From positions 1-64,000 of the forward strand of contig CANGIP010000007.1 in the NCBI GenBank assembly GCA_947454105.1: DNA of 64,000 nucleotides. The letters run 5' to 3'. The stretch comes from Actinomycetota bacterium (lineage in GTDB: Bacteria > Actinomycetota > Acidimicrobiia > Acidimicrobiales > Ilumatobacteraceae). The stretch's first letter is position 1. Each line of letters opens with the position of its first letter. The translations under genes were made by a program, and so were the position numbers. This document shows, piece after piece, positions 52,106-60,968 of this stretch. Below the pieces are notes generated by a model. The model saw only the letters and a program-made list of their open reading frames with translations, had not been told where the DNA came from and did no database searches.

Positions 52106-52168
52106 GCAAGAAGTACTGCAACAAAACGCAAGAAGACTGTAAGAAACGCCTTCTTACACCGTTCTTGC
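52106..52168. promoter_or_regulatory. Array of five GYAAGAA heptamers in divergent promoter
   Basis: GCAAGAA at 52106 and 52128 and GTAAGAA at 52139 are direct repeats; TTCTTAC at 52151 and TTCTTGC at 52162 are the same heptamer inverted. Starts are 22, 11, 12 and 11 bases apart. The inner pair forms a perfect hairpin TGTAAGAA/TTCTTACA (52138-52158). The position between the flavocytochrome operon and the response-regulator gene, and the helical phasing, suggest an OmpR/PhoB-type binding region. Confidence 0.6.
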
Positions 52169-52178
52169 AGGACTGCCG

Positions 52179-52184
52179 TAAGGT
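52179..52184 (+). promoter_or_regulatory. Leaderless -10 hexamer TAAGGT
   Basis: TAAGGT ends six bases before GTG 52191 and lies 11 bases after the last heptamer of the repeat array. Confidence 0.5.
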
Positions 52185-52190
52185 GAACAC

Positions 52191-52919
52191 GTGGCTACAC
52201 CAGACAATACCCAGCACGCACGGATCTTGATCGCCGAAGATGACCAAGGAGTACGAACATCACTGACCAGAGCCCTGACTTTTCAGAACTACGGTGTCAC
52301 CGCGGTGAATGATGGGGCCCAAGCGCTCGAAGCAATTGATGCACAACTCCCCGACTTAGTCATTCTTGACGTTTCCATGCCTCACGTTGATGGCCTGACA
52401 GCTTGCCGAATGATTCGCGAGAAATATCGATCGCTACCAATTCTGATGTTGACCGCAAGACACGAAGTTTCTGATCGCGTCGCTGGACTCGATGCTGGCG
52501 CTGATGACTACGTAGTGAAACCATTTGCGCTTGAAGAACTTTCCGCTCGCGTCCGCTCAATGTTGCGACGCACGAACGTCACCGAAGAAACACAAAATCT
52601 CGTTGTTGCCGATTTGGTTCTTGATCTTCGATCACGTACTGCACATCGTGGGAAGCGTGAATTAGTTTTGACGAAAACAGAATTCGATCTTCTAGAACTA
52701 CTGATGCAGAACGTTGGCATCGTGCTCGAAAGAGACACGCTGTACGACCGCATTTGGGGATTCAATTTTGAAACTGGTTCACGTTCTCTGGACGTGTACA
52801 TCGGTTACTTGCGTCGCAAAACCGAAGAAGGTGGAGAGCCGCGAGTTCTTCACACCATTCGGGGGGTTGGCTACATCGTCCGACCGCCGAGTGAATCTGA
52901 TTGGGAGGTAAAAGAATGA
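52191..52919 (+). CDS. OmpR/PhoB-family response regulator (MprA-like)
   Basis: A 242-residue response regulator. The receiver has IAEDDQGVR, phospho-acceptor Asp in VILDVSMPHVDG, MLTARHE and VVKPFALEEL. The C-terminal winged helix has LTKTEFDLLELLMQNVGIV, then SRSLDVYIGYLRRKTE, and ends in VLHTIRGVGYIV. It is closest in layout to the MprA/PrrA group. Its gene overlaps the kinase gene by four bases (ATGA). The repeat array upstream suggests it controls itself and the divergent flavocytochrome operon (inference). Confidence 0.95.
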   Translation: MATPDNTQHARILIAEDDQGVRTSLTRALTFQNYGVTAVNDGAQALEAIDAQLPDLVILDVSMPHVDGLTACRMIREKYRSLPILMLTARHEVSDRVAGLDAGADDYVVKPFALEELSARVRSMLRRTNVTEETQNLVVADLVLDLRSRTAHRGKRELVLTKTEFDLLELLMQNVGIVLERDTLYDRIWGFNFETGSRSLDVYIGYLRRKTEEGGEPRVLHTIRGVGYIVRPPSESDWEVKE

Positions 52920-54307
52920 ATCTGCGCTGGAAAATTGGCGGTGGAATGGCCATCATTGCCGCGCTTGTTTCTGTTGCTGGTTCGCTCGCCGCATACACCT
53001 CAACTGATGCTGAGTTAACGCAGAATGTCGACAACAGCCTCATGAGTTCCGCCGCTCGAGTTCTGAATATTCCCGCCGACCGCGTCAAAGATGTAGACGA
53101 TAACAACGGCACCCAGGTTGAAGGACCCGAAAGACCAATTCGCCAAAGTGATTTATGCCCACTTGCGTTGCTACAACCTGTTGACGCGGCTCAATTGATT
53201 TACCCGGACGGTTCGGTTGAATCTTGCTTCACTGATTCGCCCCTTCTTCCCTCAGATGCCAATGATCTCGCAATTGCAACCAGTGGCGATGGCGACCTCG
53301 ACAACGTTCACCTTCACACAGTGAGCGTCGACGGCACCGATTACAGGGTGATCACAGTTGCCTGGTACAACAACGGCGCACTTCAGTCGGCCCGTAATTT
53401 ACACGTCGTTGATGACGTATTGGGCGGTATGAGAATCCGACTGTTACTTGCTGGCATTTTTGCCACGCTTGGCGCTTGGGTTCTCGGCTGGCTGATCGCC
53501 GGCCGCATCGCTAAACCAATTCACAAGCTCAGCGCAGTTGCATCAGAGGTAGCGACGAGCCGTGATCTTTCAATCGCTGTTCCTGTTCACGGAACTGGCG
53601 AAGTTTCGGAACTCGGTCGCAGTTTCTCTTCAATGATGAATGCGCTGTCGACATCGCTCGAACAGCAACAACGCCTTGTTAGCGATGCGAGCCATGAGTT
53701 GCGCACTCCCCTCACTGCACTGCGCACCAATATTGAATCCCTTGAATTATTTGATGCAATTCCCGAAGCCGAACGACGGGAAATGATTCGCGATATTCGT
53801 CTTGAAGTTGAAGAGCTCTCGACACTCACGGCAGAGCTTGTTGACCTCGCAACCGATCAGGTGCAAAGTGCCGAACAAATTGGCACTGTTGATTTGCTTG
53901 CTCTCACGAGGGACGTCGCTCAACGAGCTCGTCGACGAAGTGGACGGACTATTGACGTTTCAGACGGCGGCGGGAACTCGGTTGATGGATTCAGCAATCA
54001 GCTTTTGCGAGCAATTTCGAATCTGGTTGACAATGCCATCAAGTACAGCCCAGCCGGCTCTTCCATTGAAATTTCTGTCGATGGAGGTTCAGTGAGAGTA
54101 CGCGACCACGGACCCGGCATCAGTGACAAAGACTTGCCTCACATCTTTGAACGCTTCTACCGATCAATTGATGCACGAACTGCGCCGGGATCTGGCCTTG
54201 GTCTCGCCATCGTGGCCGATGCCGTAACTCGCCATAAGGGCACAGTCTTTGCTGAAAACGCCCCAGATGGCGGCGCCATAGTTGGGTTCGATCTTCCCGA
54301 ACCCTGA
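52916..54307 (+). CDS. Sensor histidine kinase (MprB-like)
   Basis: A 463-residue membrane sensor kinase. Membrane helices lie at about residues 8-28 and 173-196 and enclose an extracytoplasmic domain of about 145 residues that contains two cysteines (C81, C104). Then follow HAMP, HisKA with H260 in SDASHELRTPLTALR, and the ATPase domain with N-box NLVDNAIKYSP, DHGPGISD and GSGLGLAIV. It partners with the regulator encoded just upstream (ATGA overlap). A cysteine pair beside a redox operon may sense redox state (inference). Confidence 0.94.
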   Translation: MNLRWKIGGGMAIIAALVSVAGSLAAYTSTDAELTQNVDNSLMSSAARVLNIPADRVKDVDDNNGTQVEGPERPIRQSDLCPLALLQPVDAAQLIYPDGSVESCFTDSPLLPSDANDLAIATSGDGDLDNVHLHTVSVDGTDYRVITVAWYNNGALQSARNLHVVDDVLGGMRIRLLLAGIFATLGAWVLGWLIAGRIAKPIHKLSAVASEVATSRDLSIAVPVHGTGEVSELGRSFSSMMNALSTSLEQQQRLVSDASHELRTPLTALRTNIESLELFDAIPEAERREMIRDIRLEVEELSTLTAELVDLATDQVQSAEQIGTVDLLALTRDVAQRARRRSGRTIDVSDGGGNSVDGFSNQLLRAISNLVDNAIKYSPAGSSIEISVDGGSVRVRDHGPGISDKDLPHIFERFYRSIDARTAPGSGLGLAIVADAVTRHKGTVFAENAPDGGAIVGFDLPEP

Positions 54308-54329
54308 GGGGTAATAGGAGCGTTTCTCC

Positions 54330-54358
54330 ATTGACCTGTCTCGCCGACTACGGTCAAT
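54330..54358. promoter_or_regulatory. Inverted repeat ATTGACC/GGTCAAT
   Basis: Seven-base perfect arms (54330-54336 and 54352-54358) with a 15-base spacer between the kinase stop and the thiolase gene. No T run follows, so an operator or promoter role (TTGACC as -35) is more likely than termination. Confidence 0.3.
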
Positions 54359-54402
54359 AATGAGATTGAGCGGCGACACCGCTTTCGTGAAGGAGTTACG
54401 CC

Positions 54403-55632
54403 ATGGCCGAAGCTTGGATTATTGACGGAGTACGCAGCCCTCGTGGACGCGGCAAATCAACTGGATCGTTACACCACATCCATCCCCAAGAACTACTGGC
54501 GCAAGTTTTGAACGCTTTACAGAAGCGCGTCGGCTTCGACACTTCTGATGTCGATGACGTCATCGTTGGTAACGGCAACAGCGTCGGCGATCATGGTGCG
54601 TGCATTGGTCGTATGGCCGTGCTGGCTGCCGGCTGGCCAGTCACTGCACCTGGCGTCACCATCAACCGCTTCTGTGGTTCAGGCCAGCAAGCAGTCACCT
54701 GGGCAGCTATGGGAGTGCAAGCCGGTCACCAAGATCTCGTGATTGCCGGTGGCGTTGAATCAATGTCACGTTGGCCAGCTCCAGATGGTGCACCCGACTT
54801 CACGTCAGGTAACGCCGCATTGCGCGAAATGTTCCCCATGGTTCCGCAAGGAATTTCGGCCGACCTCATTGCCACCATCGGCGGGTTCACTCGTGAAGAT
54901 GTTGACGCGTTCGCGTTGGTCAGCCAGCAGCGCGCCGCCATCGCACAAGCCGAAGGTCGATTTGATCGCAGTGTTGTTCCGATCTTGAATCCCGACGGCA
55001 CCATTGCTCTTGCGAAGGACGAGCACTTGCGCCCCGACACCACCATAGAATCACTCGCTGGTTTGTCGGCATCGTTTGCTCGTCTGGGCGCTCATCAATT
55101 CAAAGAGTTCGATCGCACGTTCGATGAAATGTGCAAGCAGGTGTACCCCGAAATCAACGGCGTCGACCACGTTCACCACGCTGGCAACTCATCAGGTGTT
55201 GTCGATGGTGCTGGCGTCATCATGATTGCTAGCCCCGAATACGCAAAGGCTCACGGCCTTAAGCCCCGCGCCCGCATCGTGATGTCTTCAGTTGCCGGCG
55301 CAGAACCCGTCATCATGCTCACCGCTCCCGCACCAGCTTCAAAGAAGTGCCTCGATCGCGCTGGCATGACAACCAAGGACATCGACCTGTGGGAGATCAA
55401 CGAGGCATTTGCTGCCATTCCTTTGCGGGCAATGCGCGAACTCGGAATCACCAACGAAAACGTCAACGTCAACGGTGGAGCCATCGCCCTTGGTCACCCC
55501 ATTGGTGGAAGCGGACCGATGCTCATGCAGACCGCCCTTGACGAACTTGAGCGTCAAGACAAGCAGACCGCCCTCATCACAATGTGCACCGGCGGCGGCA
55601 TGGGTACCGCAACCATTATTGAACGTATGTGA
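54403..55632 (+). CDS. Acetyl-CoA acyltransferase (thiolase)
   Basis: A 409-residue thiolase that cleaves 3-ketoacyl-CoA or condenses acetyl-CoA units. The nucleophile Cys is C91 in [11 protein letters not shown]. The C-terminal catalytic blocks are [29 protein letters not shown] (His) and MCTGGGMG (Cys). AAGGAG lies seven bases before the ATG, so this gene uses a normal ribosome-binding site. It is convergent with an acyl-CoA dehydrogenase gene and fits a beta-oxidation role. Confidence 0.95.
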   Translation: MAEAWIIDGVRSPRGRGKSTGSLHHIHPQELLAQVLNALQKRVGFDTSDVDDVIVGNGNSVGDHGACIGRMAVLAAGWPVTAPGVTINRFCGSGQQAVTWAAMGVQAGHQDLVIAGGVESMSRWPAPDGAPDFTSGNAALREMFPMVPQGISADLIATIGGFTREDVDAFALVSQQRAAIAQAEGRFDRSVVPILNPDGTIALAKDEHLRPDTTIESLAGLSASFARLGAHQFKEFDRTFDEMCKQVYPEINGVDHVHHAGNSSGVVDGAGVIMIASPEYAKAHGLKPRARIVMSSVAGAEPVIMLTAPAPASKKCLDRAGMTTKDIDLWEINEAFAAIPLRAMRELGITNENVNVNGGAIALGHPIGGSGPMLMQTALDELERQDKQTALITMCTGGGMGTATIIERM

Positions 55633-55649
55633 TGTTGGTTGACCGCGAG

Positions 55650-56819
55650 TTATTCCCGCGGCAACCCAAGAACTCGTTCACCAACAATGTTGCGTTGAAT
55701 CTCGGTTGACCCTGCGTAAATCGTGTGGGCCCGACTAAATAAAAATGTATGTTGAAAATCGTGCTCAAGCGAGCCTTCATCGTGCATGATCAAAGCGTCG
55801 GCACCGAGCAAATCTGCTTCAAGTTCGCCGAGTCGTTGATGCCACTTTGACCAGAACAACTTGCCAATCGATCCTTCGGGGCCAGGTTGCCCGCCCTTGA
55901 TGAAACGCGTGACGTTACGCAATCCAGACCAACGCATAATTTCAAGTTCACCATAAGCACGCGCCAAACGTTGACGAATCTCTAAGTCGTCGGCGACTCC
56001 TTTTTGCTGAGCAAGGGCCTCCACATTGGCGAACTCTTTGGCGAAACGCAACTGTTGAGCCATGAACGCTGTTCCACGTTCAAAACCCAAAGTTCCCATC
56101 GCGGTTTTCCAACCATTGCCACGTCCACCGACGACCATATCGGCTGTTGTGATAGCGCCATCAAAGAACACTTCGCAGAAATGGTCGTTGCCCGACAGAT
56201 CTTTCAGCGGTCGCACTTCAACACCAGGCTGATCAATAGGTACGAGTAGATACGACAAAGCCTTGTGCGCTCTTTCTTCAAGTTCGGTGCGGCACAAAAC
56301 AAAAATCCATTGCGCAAATTGCGCTTGACTCGTCCACACCTTTTGACCATCGATACGCCAAGTGTCTCCGTCGAGCACTGCGGTGGTTCGAACACCAGCA
56401 AGATCTGAGCCTGCACCAGGTTCGCTAAAGCCTTGGCACCAATATTCTTCACCCTGCAAAATCGGTGGTAAAAAGCGTTGCTGTTGTTCGGGCGAACCAA
56501 AAGTGATGAGCGTTGGCCCAAGTAATCCCTCACCAAAAAATCCGGCACGTTGCGGACCATTGGCCAAGGTGTATTCCTGAGCAAACACCAATTCTTCAGA
56601 GACCGACACCTCGCGACCGCCAAAAGCTTTGGGCCACGTGAGCCCCAACCAGCCAGCACGACCGAGTTCTTGTTCCCAAGCCACCCGCACATGCCAGTCG
56701 TGAGCACCCATTTCAGCTGAAGTGCCTAATTTGCGATAGTCGCCCACCAACTTCTCGTTCAGCCACGATCGCACTTCCTGGCGAAAGGTCGCGGCCTGGG
56801 CTGACTCAGAAAAGTCCAT
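55650..56819 (-). CDS. Acyl-CoA dehydrogenase
   Basis: A 389-residue acyl-CoA dehydrogenase with YWCQGFSEPGAGSDLAG, WRIDGQKVWTSQAQFAQW, LKDLSGNDHFCEVFFDGA and the C-terminal YAGSTEIQRNIVGERVLGLP. It belongs to the large FadE17-like actinobacterial group; the substrate is unknown. It is convergent with the thiolase gene and divergent from an SDR gene at 56884. Confidence 0.92.
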   Translation of the reverse strand: MDFSESAQAATFRQEVRSWLNEKLVGDYRKLGTSAEMGAHDWHVRVAWEQELGRAGWLGLTWPKAFGGREVSVSEELVFAQEYTLANGPQRAGFFGEGLLGPTLITFGSPEQQQRFLPPILQGEEYWCQGFSEPGAGSDLAGVRTTAVLDGDTWRIDGQKVWTSQAQFAQWIFVLCRTELEERAHKALSYLLVPIDQPGVEVRPLKDLSGNDHFCEVFFDGAITTADMVVGGRGNGWKTAMGTLGFERGTAFMAQQLRFAKEFANVEALAQQKGVADDLEIRQRLARAYGELEIMRWSGLRNVTRFIKGGQPGPEGSIGKLFWSKWHQRLGELEADLLGADALIMHDEGSLEHDFQHTFLFSRAHTIYAGSTEIQRNIVGERVLGLPRE

Positions 56820-56871
56820 GTCATTAGTTTCGCCCGAGAAGCACCTTTCGGCGTCATCGGCGCGCCCGACC

Positions 56872-56877
56872 TAAGGT
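56872..56877 (+). promoter_or_regulatory. Leaderless -10 hexamer TAAGGT within palindrome
   Basis: TAAGGT ends six bases before ATG 56884. It lies within the 11-base palindrome GACC-TAA-GGTC (56868-56878). Confidence 0.5.
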
Positions 56878-56883
56878 CTTTTC

Positions 56884-57684
56884 ATGACGACACCTCCCCC
56901 GGCCGTGACAAACCCCGCACAATTATTTGATCTCACGGGACGCACCGCCCTCATTACTGGCGGCAGTCGTGGGCTCGGCAAAGAAATGGCGCTTGCTTTC
57001 GCCCACCAAGGTGCCGACATCATGATTGCCAGTCGATCCATTGAATCGTGCGAAGAAACTGCAGCCGAAGTTCGTCGTGAGACTGGACGTAACTGCGTGC
57101 CCTACTCATGTCACATCGGACGTTGGGATGAACTTGAAGGTTTAGCAGAGGCCGCGTGGAATGAATTCGGTGGCGTTGACATTTTGGTCAACAACGCTGG
57201 CAAGTCGCCGTTGTACGACAACATCATCAATGTCAATGAACAAATGTGGGATTCAGTGATTGGCCTCAATCTCAAAGGACCATTTCGACTTTCGGCATTG
57301 CTTGGGTCACGTATGAGCGAACGCGCCAAAGCAACTGGTCGGGCTGGTTCAATCATCAACATTTCAAGCATCGCGGCCATTCACCCCACACCCGATGTCA
57401 TTCCATATACAGCAGCAAAAGCAGGACTGAACGCGATGACAATTGGATTCGCACAGACTTTTGGTCCGCACGTTCGCGTCAATTGCATCATGCCCGGCTC
57501 ATTTCGTACCGACATCAGCAAGGCCTGGAACTGGGACATGGTTGACCAAATGATGAAGCGAGTTGCACTGAAGCGCGTCGGCGAACCGCACGAAATCGTT
57601 GGCGCTGCCTTATTCTTGGCAAGCGATGCCAGCACCTACACCACTGGCGCAGTTTTCACCGTTGATGGCGGCGTTCCAACTTGA
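56884..57684 (+). CDS. Short-chain dehydrogenase/reductase
   Basis: A 266-residue classical SDR with TGGSRGLG, NNAGKSPLYD, the catalytic serine in INISSIAAIHP and YTAAKAG (Y-x3-K), and the C-terminal GAVFTVDGGVPT typical of FabG-like dehydrogenases. The substrate is unknown; 3-oxoacyl or hydroxyacyl substrates are likely. It leads a same-strand group with a SnoaL-like protein. Confidence 0.92.
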   Translation: MTTPPPAVTNPAQLFDLTGRTALITGGSRGLGKEMALAFAHQGADIMIASRSIESCEETAAEVRRETGRNCVPYSCHIGRWDELEGLAEAAWNEFGGVDILVNNAGKSPLYDNIINVNEQMWDSVIGLNLKGPFRLSALLGSRMSERAKATGRAGSIINISSIAAIHPTPDVIPYTAAKAGLNAMTIGFAQTFGPHVRVNCIMPGSFRTDISKAWNWDMVDQMMKRVALKRVGEPHEIVGAALFLASDASTYTTGAVFTVDGGVPT

Positions 57685-57715
57685 TCACATCATTCGTTCT
57701 TGAAAGGACACCACG

Positions 57716-58099
57716 ATGGCTTTAACAACTGAACAAAAGCTCGAGCACCACAGTAAATTTGCGGCTGCGACCAATGCCGGACAACCCGACATCACCATGT
57801 CAATGTGTGTTGAAGGTGCTCTTGTCTGGCACAACTTCGATGACAAGAGCGTGCCATATGCGAGCACCGGGAAAACTTTGACCCGCATGCATCAAGCAAT
57901 CCCAAATCTTCGTTGGGAAACGCGAGCAGTCGCCGCCACAAGCACAGGCTGGATGTGGCAAGCAGCCATTCGCGGAACGGCGCCCGGCGGAGAAATTTGC
58001 GCACATTCGGTCATGATCGTCACGTTGAACGACGAAGGACTCATCACTCAACTCGACGAATACATCGACCCATCGCAATTATCTGCTTTACGGGGCTGA
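57716..58099 (+). CDS. SnoaL/NTF2-like protein
   Basis: A 127-residue protein with an NTF2/SnoaL-type fold: N-terminal helix (KLEHHSKFAAATNAG), then strands with MSMCVEGALVWHNFD, TRMHQAIPNLRWETRAVAA and the final LITQLDEYIDPSQL. Members act as small isomerases, hydratases or as binding proteins; the role here is unknown. AAGGA lies before the ATG. It follows the SDR by 31 bases and is probably co-transcribed. Confidence 0.8.
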   Translation: MALTTEQKLEHHSKFAAATNAGQPDITMSMCVEGALVWHNFDDKSVPYASTGKTLTRMHQAIPNLRWETRAVAATSTGWMWQAAIRGTAPGGEICAHSVMIVTLNDEGLITQLDEYIDPSQLSALRG

Positions 58100-58141
58100 C
58101 TTCTCGTTGATTCGATTGCGTACCGCAGACGGCTGAACGCC

Positions 58142-58147
58142 TAAAGT
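58142..58147 (+). promoter_or_regulatory. Leaderless -10 hexamer TAAAGT
   Basis: TAAAGT ends six bases before ATG 58154; no Shine-Dalgarno sequence is visible. Confidence 0.5.
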
Positions 58148-58153
58148 CAAGAC

Positions 58154-59065
58154 ATGTCAAATCACAACCCAGAAAAACACAACATGGTTGAGGGTCGGGT
58201 CTGCATCGTTACTGGTGCCGGACGAGGAATTGGTCGCGAATACGCGCTCATGCTGGGCGCCCACGGTGGCCTCGTTGTTGTCAACGACCTTGGTGCGTCG
58301 CGCGACGGAAGTGGTGGCGATTCTGGGCCGGCACAAGACGTAGCGAACGAAATCACAGCTGCTGGCGGACAAGCCGTCGCAAACACTGATGACATCAGTT
58401 CATATGCCGGCGCCAAGAGCATCGTTGATCAAGCCATTGATACTTTCGGTGGCCTCGATGTGGTTGTCAACAATGCCGGCATCTTGCGCGACCGCATGTT
58501 GTTTTCCATGGCCGAAGAAGAGTGGGACTCAGTCATCAAGGTTCACCTCAAGGGAACATTCGGCACAAGTCGTTTCGCTGCCGAGTATTGGCGTAACCGT
58601 TCAAAAGACGGCAAGACCAACGACGCTCGCATTATCAACACGTCATCGGTTGCCGGTTTGTATGCCAACCCCGGCCAGGCCAACTACGGAGCTGCCAAAG
58701 CCGGTATTGCAGCATTTACCCAGATCGCGGCACAAGAACTCAGCCGCTACGGAGTCACAGCAAATGCCATCGCTCCCGGTGCCCTCACGCGTTTAACCGA
58801 AGACCTCAACTTGCCTGATGAAATGTTGGCCAAGTTCGATCCACGTTGGGTCGCCCCCATTGTCACCTGGTTGGCCTCACCGTTGTCGAAAGATGTCACT
58901 GGCCAAGTCATTGAATCAAACGGCATGTTCTTGGCGATTGCCGAAAGTTGGCAGCGTGGACCAACGCTCACGACTCCCCCAGCCGAAGCCGAAGATGTTG
59001 ATGCAGCAATTCGTCCGTTGTTGGCCGCGGCCCGTCCGCGCACCACAATGGCCGACATCAACTAA
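58154..59065 (+). CDS. SDR, (3R)-hydroxyacyl-CoA dehydrogenase type
   Basis: A 303-residue short-chain dehydrogenase closely similar to the one at 6616. Shared segments include VTGAGRGIGREYAL, VVVNDLGASRDGSGGD, NNAGILRDRMLFSM, WDSVIKVHLKGTF and NYGAAKAGIAAFT. It belongs to the 17-beta-HSD4-like group acting on (3R)-hydroxyacyl-CoA. It is followed after six bases by the phosphatase-like gene, perhaps in one transcript. Confidence 0.92.
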   Translation: MSNHNPEKHNMVEGRVCIVTGAGRGIGREYALMLGAHGGLVVVNDLGASRDGSGGDSGPAQDVANEITAAGGQAVANTDDISSYAGAKSIVDQAIDTFGGLDVVVNNAGILRDRMLFSMAEEEWDSVIKVHLKGTFGTSRFAAEYWRNRSKDGKTNDARIINTSSVAGLYANPGQANYGAAKAGIAAFTQIAAQELSRYGVTANAIAPGALTRLTEDLNLPDEMLAKFDPRWVAPIVTWLASPLSKDVTGQVIESNGMFLAIAESWQRGPTLTTPPAEAEDVDAAIRPLLAAARPRTTMADIN

Positions 59066-59071
59066 ACACCT

Positions 59072-59572
59072 GTGCCTTCACTTCTTGTTATTTGCACCGG
59101 CAATGCCGCTCGTTCGGTCATGGCCGGAGCCATCATCAACGATCGACGTCCCGATCTCGATGTCGTCACTGCCGGCACACTCACCGTCGATGGGCAGCCC
59201 ATCAGTTTTCGTACCCGCGAAGCGTTGAAACAAATCGGTCTGCAAGCCCAGGGACATCGCAGTAAGCAAATTGAACAACATCATGTTGATGCAGCAGACC
59301 TCATCATTGCGTTAGCTCCAGAACACGTTGAATGGATTCGGCGCAACTTTCCACACGTTGCCCATCGCACATCAACACTCAAGCGACTCACGCGTCATCT
59401 CGAACACGACGGCCCGTTTGCAGAACGTATTGCGGCACTCAACTTGGCAACCATCGAACTTGAACCGTGGGAAGAAGTTGTCGATCCAGGTGGCGGCGAG
59501 GTCGAAGATTTCATTAACTGCGCTTTTGAAGTCGTCCAGTTAATGGACGATGTCATGCCCCGCTTGGGCTAG
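59072..59572 (+). CDS. Low-molecular-weight phosphatase-like protein
   Basis: A 166-residue protein of the low-molecular-weight protein tyrosine phosphatase/arsenate reductase superfamily. The phosphate-binding loop C-x5-R-S is CTGNAARS (C8-R14-S15) at the N terminus. GHRSKQI and DLIIALAPEHVEWI match later family strands. The usual C-terminal DP motif could be VVDPGGGEVEDF. It may act on protein phosphotyrosine or on arsenate. The start is GTG 59072, six bases after the SDR stop. Confidence 0.85.
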   Translation: MPSLLVICTGNAARSVMAGAIINDRRPDLDVVTAGTLTVDGQPISFRTREALKQIGLQAQGHRSKQIEQHHVDAADLIIALAPEHVEWIRRNFPHVAHRTSTLKRLTRHLEHDGPFAERIAALNLATIELEPWEEVVDPGGGEVEDFINCAFEVVQLMDDVMPRLG

Positions 59573-59577
59573 TACGT

Positions 59578-60795
59578 CTATTCTTCGACGAATTGCGCAG
59601 CGACTTGTCGAGCGAGTAATTCGTCAATGACTGCATCGCTTCGCCCTAATTCGCGCAACACATCCGCGGTATGTTCGCCCAACTTAGGCGCAATCCAACG
59701 AGGCTCTCCTGGTGTTCCATGAAAATCTGCTGGCGACGCAATCATGGTGGTCGTGCCATATTCGTCAGGCACTTCAATCAGACCACCAGCATGCCGTAGT
59801 TGTGGATCGGCCAATACTTCTTCGGCTGAATTCACCGGCGACCAAAACATGTCGGGTTCGGTTGCGAAAATATCGGCCCATTCGTCGAGCGATTTGCCCG
59901 AGAAAGCTTCATCAAGAAGTGCAATCAATTCTTTGTGGTTGATCGCTCGTTGCAACGGAGTCACAAAACGCTCGTCTTCAATCCATTCAGGGTGTCCGGC
60001 AACGCGCGCTAACGGCGGCCAATGTCGTTCACCTTCAAGACCAACGACCCAGAACCACTTGCCATCGCCTGCTTGATAGTTGTTCACCGACGGATTCATC
60101 ATTTGAGTGCGTTGACCAATCATCGGATGCTGGCCCCAGCCCAACATCATGTTGAGATCAAACCCGATTGTGTACACACCTTGGCGCAGCAAGGACGACG
60201 ACACCATTTGCCCAAGACCCGAACGTTCACGTTGATACAACGCCGCCGATATTGCGCCCGCAAAAGTAACTCCAGTGGTGTGGTCGCCCATACCACCACG
60301 CTGAAAAGGAAGCGCTCCACCATCGGGAGTGAGCATGTGGGCAATTCCTGAACGGGCCCAAAACGCCGCGATGTCATAGCCAGGCCGGTTTGCATCTGGA
60401 CCTTCGAGCCCATAGCCCGTGATTTGGCCGTACACCAACCGCGGATTACGAGCACTCACCGTGTCGTAATCAAGACCCGCTCGCTTGAGCGCATCAACCC
60501 GCACGTTGGTCACAAAAACATCGGCTTGATCTAAGAGTTCAAGAGCGATCTCGCGGCCTTCTGGAGTTGAAATATCAAGTGCTATTCCGCGCTTGTTGCG
60601 GTTATCAAGTTCGAACACCGGGTTGTTCGGCATATCGCCACCAAACATGCGTTGAAATGTTCGTGCGGGGTCTCCCGACAACGGTTCGATCTTGATGACA
60701 TCGGCACCCCAGTCGCCCAGGACACCAGCAGCAGCCGGGCCGGCCACCCAAACACCCAACTCGACAACTTTGACTCCGTGCAGTGGACCAGACAT
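59578..60795 (-). CDS. CaiB/BaiF family CoA transferase
   Basis: A 405-residue class III CoA transferase. It begins LHGVKVVELGVWVAGPAAAGVLGDWGAD with KIEPLSGDPAR, has DLLDQADVFVTNVR in the middle, and the catalytic Asp in GGMGDHTTGVTFAGAI. It exchanges CoA between acyl-CoA and a free acid; the substrate is unknown (alpha-methylacyl-CoA racemase relatives share this fold). TAGGGT seven bases before the ATG supports the start. It is convergent with the phosphatase-like gene. Confidence 0.92.
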   Translation of the reverse strand: MSGPLHGVKVVELGVWVAGPAAAGVLGDWGADVIKIEPLSGDPARTFQRMFGGDMPNNPVFELDNRNKRGIALDISTPEGREIALELLDQADVFVTNVRVDALKRAGLDYDTVSARNPRLVYGQITGYGLEGPDANRPGYDIAAFWARSGIAHMLTPDGGALPFQRGGMGDHTTGVTFAGAISAALYQRERSGLGQMVSSSLLRQGVYTIGFDLNMMLGWGQHPMIGQRTQMMNPSVNNYQAGDGKWFWVVGLEGERHWPPLARVAGHPEWIEDERFVTPLQRAINHKELIALLDEAFSGKSLDEWADIFATEPDMFWSPVNSAEEVLADPQLRHAGGLIEVPDEYGTTTMIASPADFHGTPGEPRWIAPKLGEHTADVLRELGRSDAVIDELLARQVAAQFVEE

Positions 60796-60802
60796 ACCTG
60801 CG

Positions 60803-60808
60803 ACCCTA
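60803..60808 (-). promoter_or_regulatory. Leaderless -10 hexamer TAGGGT
   Basis: On the minus strand TAGGGT ends seven bases before ATG 60795. Confidence 0.45.
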
Positions 60809-60856
60809 GTTGCCGTCGCTCAAAGCGTACGGTTCGACAGTCTGTTAAGTCTCGGG

Positions 60857-60929
60857 TGGAGATGAGGAGAATTGAACTCCTGGCCTCTACGATGCGAACG
60901 TAGCGCTCTGCCAACTGAGCTACACCCCC
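60857..60929 (-). tRNA. tRNA-Ala (anticodon CGC)
   Basis: A full 73-base cloverleaf on the minus strand: acceptor GGGGGTG/CATCTCC, D arm GCTC-GAGC, anticodon arm CTACG-TTCGCAT-CGTAG with anticodon CGC, variable loop of five, and T arm AGGAG-TTCAATT-CTCCT. The G3-U70 wobble that identifies alanine tRNAs is present. CCA is not encoded. It reads GCG codons. Confidence 0.96.
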
Positions 60930-60968
60930 GAAGGTGTTTGAACTCTAGCGAGAGATTGCCGACGAACG

